Shown in pieces: positions 56,421 to 64,000 of a DNA stretch of 64,000 nucleotides. Both the position numbers and the translations under genes were made by a program. The notes below the pieces were generated by a model, which saw only the letters and a list, made by a program, of their open reading frames with translations, was not told the DNA's origin and made no database searches. Location of the stretch: NCBI GenBank assembly GCA_029962745.1, contig CM057156.1, forward strand, positions 2,371,114 through 2,435,113. Reading direction: 5' to 3'. Position 1 is the stretch's first letter; every line of letters starts with the position of its first letter. This DNA is from Echinometra lucunter. Taxonomy: Eukaryota; Echinodermata; Echinoidea; Camarodonta; Echinometridae.

Positions 56421-57612
56421 GGCCCGAATTCATAAAGGAGATTTAAACCATGGTTGAGGTTTAACCCATTCGTGACAGAGGTCCACATTTTGTGGTTTGG
56501 CTTAATATCTTTTGATGCAAAGCCCTAAAAATCATACCAAATACATGAGCAAAAAGAGCAAAATATTCTACACAAACTGTGCCAATTCGGGTTGCGTCAA
56601 TATTTGTTGTTTGATGCTGAAAATTTTTTAAAGGAAAATAAGCATTAAAATCCTTAAATTGGCAATGTGATAGAAAGTTTAAAATCACTGTTTTCCCCTG
56701 CAAATTGGCAACTTTTTGACTTATCATAATTTCTGTCAATTTATATTCATTTCAGATACTTGACGTTTTAGAAGAAAAATGTAGCAATAAAATAAAAATG
56801 TTGGTGTTGCCAATTTGAAGAATAAAAGCTTATCAAATTAGGCTTTAAATAATTCCTGTCACAAATGGGTTAAGCCTCCATAAGCATACTGAAATAAGCA
56901 TAAATAAGTGCATATTTGCCCATGTTCGCTAACAAAACTCATAATTTGACTGAATTCTGTGCGCACGAACACTTAAAGGAGCCAGAAACTGAGAAAACAT
57001 GGGGAAAAGCAGGGTGATCTCAGATAAGAGAGGGGAAACGCAGTCGGTCGCTCCAGATTCAAGACAAGGAATAATTTATTCTAAATAACTATGTGATTTA
57101 TTGCCCTGTGTTTCAAATTTCACACAATGAAATAGCAATCCAACAGCTAGTCATATGGAAAAACAATTACATGGTCAGCTCTCTGGGAGAGCCCGAGGGT
57201 ATTACGTAATCTGCGGCGACGACGTGTTGGGGGGAAAGGCAATGAAGAGAAATGGCTAGACTGACCAACCAGAAGTAAACTATATTTTGTATTTTGAAAT
57301 GTTGGAGCATCATACAAGACATTTCTTCAAGTGAACTTGATGAGACCCGTTAAGAGCCTAAAGACTTAAGATTGTTTAGAAATGTGAGAACCCAAAGTAT
57401 TTGACTAGACTGAGTTCGGTCAACTTCGTGCCGTCCGAAATTTATCGCATCAGTCCGACGGGCTCGCATGACGGACGGGTTACAATGTATAAGTAAACAG
57501 GCCTTTTGCAAATCCATTTTGCCCATGGTTTCTCAGTTGCATGTTCTTTTAAAAGAACCCAAGAGGGGGTTTAAACCATGCCATGGTTTAATCTTCTTTT
57601 GTGAATTCTGCC
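56421..57612. mobile_element. Miniature element with AATTCAC end, copy 2, split by a family 1 insertion
   Basis: Left end GGCCCGAATTCATAAAGGAG; right end the complement, CTTCTTTTGTGAATTCTGCC; TTTAAACCATGG words lie next to both ends. A family 1 element (56461-56873) is inserted 40 bases in. The centre has no recognisable gene. Confidence 0.55.
56461..56873. mobile_element. TTAA miniature element, family 1, copy 3
   Basis: TTAA at 56461-56464 and 56870-56873; ends CCCATTCGTGACAG and CTGTCACAAATGGG. Very close to the copy at 554-969 over its whole length. Confidence 0.87.
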
Positions 57613-57927
57613 TAAAGAGTTTGAAATCCTGTACTACACAGATGCTGCTTTCAATGTTTTTGATCATTCCTAGTAAAAAGAATTGAAACTTCATCTGTAT
57701 GCTGAGTGCAAAGCACTATGAGGTGGAACGATATTGATTTGCTATTAAAATGTCATTTTAGTCTTGGTTATGAATATTGTACTTCTTCATTTGCTTTGCC
57801 TACTTTTTGTTACCGAGTCCATGTCAATTATACCATTATGATCTGTTTCACCTTCCTTGAGGGATACATGAATCGATCCACTTTGTGTAAATAGTTGAAG
57901 CATTTCTTCTTGCTATGATTGTAATAC

Positions 57928-58400
57928 CCAAATTCACAAAAGAAGTTGAAATGTAAACCATGGTCTAAGACCCCTTTTACACCAAGCCTTGGCCAGAAGT
58001 TGAAATGTAAACCATGGTCTAAGACCCCTTTTACACCAAGCCTTGGTTGCGGCCACTTTTGGTATAAACGCGGAGCGGGGCCAAATGCGGGGCCATCTTC
58101 CGTTTTCAGTGACGTCATAAAGCCAGTATTGTAGAATTACAAACCGGGGATAACAAAGGCTTTGTCAAATTGTAGAGCGCTCCTACAACAAAACTTTGAA
58201 AGGATCTAGATACAGGCCGCCATCCTGGTGTAAACGCACAAAATTGCGGGGCCGGGCCGCGGCCGCTTGGTGTATAAGGGGTCTAAATCACCAAAGGTGT
58301 AAAATGTGCAATTCTTCTTGTCCAATGGGCAGGTGGTGATGTGCTTTTATGTATGCTATCTGAGCTTATTCACTTAAGTTTAGGCTTATTTTATTTAATA
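57928..58400. mobile_element. Miniature element with AATTCAC end, copy 3, carrying an insertion
   Basis: CCCAAATTCACAAAAGAAG and AAACCATGGTCTAA precede the insertion at 57969. CAATTCTTCTTGTCCAATGGG after it matches copy 1. The right end is not sharp. Confidence 0.5.
57969..58283. mobile_element. Harbinger-like foldback with GCGGGGCC words
   Basis: Flanked by TAA (57966-57968, 58284-58286). The ends GACCCCTTTTACACCAAGC and GCTTGGTGTATAAGGGGTC are inverted. GCGGGGCC/GGCCGCGGCC words recur. A 54-bp block (57941-57992, repeated at 57995-58046) duplicates the left junction. Non-coding. Confidence 0.8.
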
Positions 58401-58689
58401 AGCATAGCATTTAGCAGTTTTGTCTTGGGAGATATAGCAACGAAAACCAAAAATATTGTATTAAAACCTATAGAAATAAGCAAGTAAAATCCAGTATTGC
58501 TGCTCGGACGAAACCACGAAGAAAAGTGAAAGGGAATTGAAAAGCTGCCCCCCCCCCCCCTGCCTGCCATGGTTTGAACAAGCAAGCTTGTAAAACTGGT
58601 GAACACCTGTTCCACCCAACCTTGGGGGTGGGGGGAGGGGGACTTCTTGCTGAGATTCCGTTGTCTAGAATTGAGATAAAAATGTATTA

Positions 58690-59070
58690 ACTCACTTCAT
58701 GCGTTAAACGGCATTACCTGCAAGTTTCTACTGGGGTTAGTAACTTTTGAACCACTAGCCTGTTTGTAACCAAACTTGGATGGTAGATGCCTCACAGGGA
58801 CCTCGATGTTATTGGGGGGTCAATGGCCATTTATGTAGATCAAAGGTCAAATGAGGTCAATGTTGAAATTTACCTGCAAGTTTCTACTGGGGTTGGTAAC
58901 TTTCGAACCATAAGCCCATTTGTAACCTTACCTGGATAGTAGATAGCTTACAGTGACCTCATTGTTATTTGGGGTCAAAGGTCACATAGGTAGGTCAAGT
59001 GTCAAATGAGGTTAGATTTTACAATTTACCTGCAAGAATGATTGCACATGAACGTGGCAAGACACATTAT
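58690..59070 (+). repeat. Tandem ~170-bp units rich in GGTCAAAGGTCA, copy 2
   Basis: Two units matching 8645-9235: TTTGTAACCAAACTTGGATG, GGTCAAAGGTCA and CTGCAAGTTTCTACTGGGGT. It lacks the CCGTCCGTCC head. Confidence 0.8.
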
Positions 59071-60156
59071 GGCTATTGCCTTGCCGAGGAATCACAATGC
59101 TGCCATGACTATTTGGGTAATGCAGGCGAGACCGCCAAAGGCGTTTCACTTGGTAATACCGTTTAATCAAAGCTTTATTGATTTTTCTGTAGAACACCAG
59201 ATGTAAGTCTGTTTCAATCCCTGCTCTCTTCACTCTCCTCTTTGTAATGCCCGGTGGAATTTCCTTTTTAAGTTACGGATGCTTCAAGATTAATTTGGCA
59301 GATGTTGTCACTTGCATGTAGGCTGAATTTTCCATTGATCAATCAATTTATTGATTGAATATAAAGCAATCTGTGTTTGTGGAAACACAATGATTGATGT
59401 GATGATGATCGTTTTGTAGGAAAAAGCCATATTATTCAATAACTTCGCCAGTATCTTCTTTTGTAAATTTCAAAAAGTTGTGTAGTGTTCTGACTGTAAT
59501 AATGTATAAACATTTATTTACAATACTGCATAGAAAAATTTCATCAAGTATAGCTTGCATTTCATCTGACACTTCCAGTTATCGCTTTTTATGCAATGGC
59601 CGTAAAAAGAATGTTAAATTACAAGGCAATCAGCTTTCAAGATTTGCAAGTGAATAGTTTTTGTAAATATAAATCTGTTGATAAAACCCAATTCTGAAAT
59701 TTTTAGGATGTAGATGAGCATCTTTTCCAAAAATTTTGAAATTCCCATGCATTTTGTAGTTAATTGTCATGGATATCTGCTCATTTGTATATATTCAAAC
59801 TTTTTATCATGATAAAAAATACTAATCTAAGATAATAGTACTCTAATTGGTTTTTTTTTTTCCCAGCTTGTAAATAATACTGTATGTGTAAGATTTAGGC
59901 CTTACGTACCACGTATTATGCAATGAACCTGTTCTTTGGTGCGATTGATAGAAAATATATTGAAAATATATATCATAATAATGCTGTCTATTTTAGAAAA
60001 ATGTGTACAGTGGTTATGTATTCTGATTTATTATTGCTGTGTTAGGATAAGCTTTGGGACTCTCAACTTTCCAAAGTTCATTTGATCAAAATATTGAAGA
60101 AATATATCATTTGGTATGATATTGTGTATTTCTTACTGTAGGCGGGATTAGGCTCA
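59071..60156. other. Sequence downstream of SHC without recognised gene
   Basis: AT-rich text. AATAAA-like signals are absent or weak. No exon or transposon end seen. Confidence 0.45.
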
Positions 60157-60159
60157 TAA

Positions 60160-60608
60160 TGCTAGGAGTCCACTGGGCCGGCGCCAGTTCGCGCCAGTTC
60201 GCGCCAATGCAATTTGCTGTGGCGCCTAGTGTCGCCAATAAGGTGCCTAGTGGCGTGCAGTGGCTCAAACTGCCTCCCAACTGGCTCGTGGTGGCTCGTA
60301 ACGGCGCCAAATTTGAATTTGGCGGCAAGGAAATTTTAAACTGTTTAAAATTTTCGTCGCGCCACTTGCATCGAACAATCAGCGCGAAGTGTCCACCAAG
60401 TGGCACCAAATGGCGCAAACAATCCGCCTATTGGAATCCACTGGAATGTAATGGCGTACGCCATGTGACACCTAGTTTATTCCACTTGGCGACACACAAC
60501 ATGCCGAGCGGACATTAATTCGGCGCCACAGCGAGCCACTACGCGCCAATCACATAGTCTTTGGCGCGAACTGGCGCGAACTGGCGCCGGCCCAGTGGAC
60601 TCCTAGCA
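60160..60608. mobile_element. Young foldback element with TGGCGC words
   Basis: Flanked by TAA (60157-60159, 60609-60611). Terminal inverted repeats of 48 bases, identical on both sides, start TGCTAGGAGTCCACTGGGCC and contain two GCGCCAGTTC units. TGGCG/CGCCA words fill the interior. GC-rich against AT-rich surroundings. Frames on both strands are by-products of the symmetry. Confidence 0.88.
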
Positions 60609-60754
60609 TAACTTTGCTGCTCGCTGTAATAAAAACAGGAGTCCAATAAATAAATCATACTATGACCACCAGTAATAACTCTTCGTTTCTTTGCTTTGTA
60701 ATTGCTTAGGGGGATTTTGATAGATGACAGTGATAGCAAAATGTTTGAAGGGGG

Positions 60755-61000
60755 AAGGGAGAGAGAGATACAGGTAGAGAAATAGAGAGAGAGGGAGATA
60801 CAGGGGAGCAAGAGAGAGAGAGGGGGGGGAGAGATACAGGGGGAGCAAGAGAGAGAGGGAGATACAGGGGGAGCAAGAGAGAGAGAGAGGGAGATACAGG
60901 GGGAGCAAGAGAGAGAGAGAGGGAGATACAGGGGGAGCAAGAGAGAGAGAGAGGGAGATACAGGGGGAGCAAGAGAGAGAGAGAGAGGGAGATACAGGGG
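60755..61000. repeat. GATACAGGGGGAGCAAGAGA minisatellite
   Basis: About seven units of 28-36 bases, GGGAGATACAGGGGGAGCAA plus a variable (GA)n. It runs directly into the gap, so its true length is unknown. Confidence 0.95.
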
Positions 61001-61500
61001 NNNNNNNNNNNNNNNNNNNNNNNNNNNNNNNNNNNNNNNNNNNNNNNNNNNNNNNNNNNNNNNNNNNNNNNNNNNNNNNNNNNNNNNNNNNNNNNNNNNN
61101 NNNNNNNNNNNNNNNNNNNNNNNNNNNNNNNNNNNNNNNNNNNNNNNNNNNNNNNNNNNNNNNNNNNNNNNNNNNNNNNNNNNNNNNNNNNNNNNNNNNN
61201 NNNNNNNNNNNNNNNNNNNNNNNNNNNNNNNNNNNNNNNNNNNNNNNNNNNNNNNNNNNNNNNNNNNNNNNNNNNNNNNNNNNNNNNNNNNNNNNNNNNN
61301 NNNNNNNNNNNNNNNNNNNNNNNNNNNNNNNNNNNNNNNNNNNNNNNNNNNNNNNNNNNNNNNNNNNNNNNNNNNNNNNNNNNNNNNNNNNNNNNNNNNN
61401 NNNNNNNNNNNNNNNNNNNNNNNNNNNNNNNNNNNNNNNNNNNNNNNNNNNNNNNNNNNNNNNNNNNNNNNNNNNNNNNNNNNNNNNNNNNNNNNNNNNN
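61001..61500. other. Assembly gap (500 N)
   Basis: Exactly 500 N, a round number usually used as a placeholder. It lies between the minisatellite and the truncated retroelement, so the reverse transcriptase part of the latter may be missing here. Confidence 1.
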
Positions 61501-61501
61501 C

Positions 61502-62221
61502 AGAGAATATCCGGAAAGCATCATTCTAAACGGCATCAAGAAAGCTGAAAAACTCTCACAAGAGGAACTAAGGTCAAGTAAACTAAAACAAGACAATACC
61601 CAGTCAATACCATTTATACATACTCATAATCCAAATAACCCCAATATTAGTAAACTGATTAAGGAATCACTGTTAACACTTTCAAATGACAAAGAATTAA
61701 ATCTGGCATTTAAAGGAACAAAACTAATCTTAAGTAAACGGCAAAGCCCAAACTTAAAACGCATGTTAACTAGAGCAGCCCATAAAATACAAGATAAGAA
61801 TAGGTCGGAAAATGGTATTAAAAAATGTACGAACAAAAGATGCAAAGCGTGCCCGTATATGAAAGAAACTAATCAGCTTTTCTTTAAAAATCAAAATAAA
61901 CCATTCGTAATATCATTTCCTATCACCTGTACTACGCAGAATTTAATTTATTGTATTACTTGTCATGGCTGTGGAGAGCAATATATTGGAGAGACAGGAG
62001 ACACACTCCGACATCGACTCACAGTACATAGACAACAAATTCGTCATGAACAATACCAACAAATAAAAGTAAGTTCCAACATTAAATCATGTGCTGGGTC
62101 TCAAGAACCAAACTTTAACATTATCCCGTTTTATAAAATGAACGAGGACAATAAGATTAAGAGGGGCCTAAAAGAGAAATACTTTATCTCAAGATTTACT
62201 CCTTCTCTGAATGCACTGTAG
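61502..62221 (+). CDS. Penelope-like retroelement, C-terminal part with GIY-YIG endonuclease
   Basis: An open frame runs from the gap edge to the TAG at 62219-62221, 239 codons. It reads REYPESIILNGIKKAEKLS, KRQSPNLKRMLTRA, a Cys-rich CTNKRCKACPYM and then the GIY-YIG-type block LIYCITCHGCGEQYIGETG, DTLRHRLTVH. Penelope-like elements encode a reverse transcriptase followed by such a linker and a GIY-YIG nuclease that nicks the target; the order here fits. The reverse transcriptase is not in view, being lost or hidden in the gap. There is no internal stop, so the copy may be fairly young. The ATG at 61763 is internal. Confidence 0.88.
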   Translation, partial: REYPESIILNGIKKAEKLSQEELRSSKLKQDNTQSIPFIHTHNPNNPNISKLIKESLLTLSNDKELNLAFKGTKLILSKRQSPNLKRMLTRAAHKIQDKNRSENGIKKCTNKRCKACPYMKETNQLFFKNQNKPFVISFPITCTTQNLIYCITCHGCGEQYIGETGDTLRHRLTVHRQQIRHEQYQQIKVSSNIKSCAGSQEPNFNIIPFYKMNEDNKIKRGLKEKYFISRFTPSLNAL

Positions 62222-62534
62222 TCAGAACGGGAACACCGTTTATAAATATCACATTTTGTGTAAGGTCTTTATTAACCATATTGTGCATCCCCTTATTTTG
62301 ATGAAATTTAGTAAGAAATTGTATTATGAATTAATCATGTTAATTACCTACTTCGTCGTGTATATATATACATAATTTTCTGTTTATAAATCAAACTTTT
62401 CTCTTGTAAGACAAACATTTAATTGAAAAAAAAAAATAATAACATACCCTCTCTTCTCTCCTCTCTCTCGCTCGCGATCTCTTTGTCTCTCTCTCCCACT
62501 CCCCCCCAGCTTCATCCGTGATCTAAGGGGGGAG

Positions 62535-62573
<39 letters not shown>

Positions 62574-63077
62574 AACATATCATCCACTTTTATGTTTACT
62601 GCTCCTAACAAGACATTTCCAGTTGTTTCCATTACCACAATAACATCACACTCCAATATCTTTTCTCCCCCCCCCCCCCCCCCCCATTCATGACATCATG
62701 TACCTCTGTCCAAAAGATAGGAAACACCCGCTTTGTTCGTTTCTCCCTTTATCTATCTATTTATTTAAATTTTTGTATCATGATCTAAGTGAGTTGTCTT
62801 TATTTCATTGACGTTCCCACGAACTTAGGACATTCTTTAAGAAGAACCTTTGTATTATAAGCAATGAGAATTTGTTAAACATTACGGATTAGTCACTTAG
62901 AATAAAAGCAAACTACCTGCACAAGTGACACTTAATCTTGGATTTAAATAGAATGCTAATGAATAGAAATCGGATAATCCTAGTCTTTATTGTAATCTAA
63001 CAGTATCTCCTTGCAAGTACATAACCATGCTTTATCTTGTACCTGTATATAAACCATGTCAAATTGTAAAAACAACC
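62222..63077. other. Retroelement 3' region and microsatellites
   Basis: AT-rich text after the Penelope-like stop, with CT-rich runs (62446-62572) and a C run (62667-62685). It may be the element's 3' untranslated part, but no repeat boundary is visible. No gene seen. Confidence 0.45.
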
Positions 63078-63118
63078 ACTTCACCTGAAGAGAATTAAAT
63101 CGAAAGCGCTTGTGAAGT
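63078..63118 (+). ncRNA. Candidate minimal hammerhead ribozyme
   Basis: Stem I is ACTTCAC (63078-63084) with GTGAAGT (63112-63118), seven pairs. The core is CTGAAGA (63085-63091) and GAA (63102-63104). Stem II is G-A/T-C (63092-63101) with a 6-base loop, only two pairs. Stem III is the palindrome AGCGCT (63105-63110), and the base before the cleavage site is T63111. All conserved core positions match, with no gap between stem I and core. Penelope-like elements are known to carry such minimal type I motifs, whose very short stem III is thought to work as a dimer. The short stem II is the weak point. Confidence 0.68.
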
Positions 63119-63229
63119 ACAAACCAGGTTACCCTGTGTATTCCATATATCGTTGTGAATCTTCTTTATATTTTTTCTGATATTTTAACCCTGCATCTCG
63201 TCGGACCCTTTGGGCCCTTTGAACATTTT

Positions 63230-63233
<4 letters not shown>

Positions 63234-63287
<54 letters not shown>

Positions 63288-63317
63288 TACATATATACAT
63301 ATATATTATATATTATG
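63234..63317. repeat. (TA)n microsatellite
   Basis: About 24 uninterrupted TA units, then ACATATAT variants. Confidence 0.97.
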
Positions 63318-64000
63318 TAAGGTGTGCGCAACTCATTAACATGATTGGCCCTGTCTTGTATAGTGAAGTGGCAATTACAAATGGAAGTACTCAAGACAGT
63401 GAAGGAAGTAGCTGAATCCCACTCCTTAATTTACCCGAGCTTTCAGCTTGAAAGACCCTTTTTAAGGGTTCTACAACAAAACAAGCATAAACAAGTACAA
63501 GGACAAACATAAATAAACAGTAAAATTCGGGTGTAGACTCCCATTGGTCATCAAAATCAAGTCGGGAGACCAGACGTCTAGAAAGTACATGAAGTTCACA
63601 TTACAGGCTGAAAGTGTTGCCCATTTTGAAGTACTCGGGATAGAAAATGAGGCCCTTTAAGTTTTTTTGTATTCTTGCCTTGCAGTTTTAATGGACTTAA
63701 AGATCGATACGTAATGTCGTTGAAACCAAATCAAGAGTCTCAGGATTTTCCCAGTAACTGACACATACATACAATATTTCTGTGGCGAGGAGCGCAGAGG
63801 TGATGCAGTCGTTGAGGGGGGCGGGATGGGTAACTGACATTCCTCCGAGGATGACATAAGAAATGCAAGACTATCAAATGGCAAGAGGGATTGGAATTCG
63901 TCGAACCAGCTCTTTTCTAAAGTTGCTTCACCTCCATCTTTCCTATCCCCCCCCCTTTTTTTTTTATAGATGTTATGCCCCCATTGCTTGGCCAGTGGCT
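63318..64000. other. Right edge, no recognised gene
   Basis: Contains two adjacent small hairpins at 63438-63475 (GAGCTTTCAGCTTGAAAG and ACCCTTTTTAAGGGT) and a C/T run at 63947-63966. The minus frame at 63657-63884 has no recognisable domain. Confidence 0.5.

Noticed and set aside
60107..60518. Ala/Pro/Trp-rich frames on both strands
   Set aside because: By-products of the TGGCGC word repeats in the foldback element.
60539..61596. Pro-Cys-Ile-Ser-Leu repeat frames on the minus strand
   Set aside because: Minisatellite translation; the longest spans the N gap.
63657..63884. Minus-strand frame near the right edge
   Set aside because: Short, with no recognisable domain, signal or homology that I can name.

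Overview
The window is AT-rich, repeat-dense eukaryotic DNA carrying one recognisable host gene. That gene is a single SHC adaptor gene (related to vertebrate SHC1-4) on the + strand, running from inside its phosphotyrosine-binding (PTB) domain at 1060 to its stop codon at 54689. Long introns, a miniature transposon every few kb, TACATG-rich text, a tRNA-like SINE, a Penelope-like retroelement and arrays of GGTCAAAGGTCA text point to a marine invertebrate. A deuterostome such as a sea urchin is my best guess, but this is inference and no species-specific marker was seen.

Layout: ten coding exons were found by joining reading frames across splice sites with matching phases. The first four (1060-1179, 5794-5847, 11285-11336, 23813-23939) give the C-terminal part of the PTB domain. 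The next four (26037-26184, 27600-27906, 29096-29509, 46972-47175) and the start of the ninth give the proline/tyrosine-rich CH1 linker. The ninth and tenth (53575-53894, 54555-54689) give the SH2 domain and C terminus. The first PTB exons and the promoter lie upstream of base 1. The predicted protein keeps the residues expected for phosphotyrosine binding in both domains, and its linker has five pYxN-type Grb2 docking motifs, more than vertebrate SHC1.

Almost everything else is mobile DNA. At least seven families of TTAA-flanked, piggyBac-like miniature elements are present in about fifteen copies. A second set of foldback elements carries TAA/TTA, TA or 8-bp target duplications. In most of these a short private word is repeated in both orientations through the whole element. 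Copies are nested, abutting and in one case duplicated across an insertion junction.

At the right edge a minisatellite runs into a 500-base assembly gap. The gap is followed by the C-terminal part of a Penelope-like element with a GIY-YIG endonuclease domain. About 0.86 kb downstream is a sequence that fits every conserved position of a minimal hammerhead ribozyme. The rest of the right flank holds microsatellites and no gene I can recognise.
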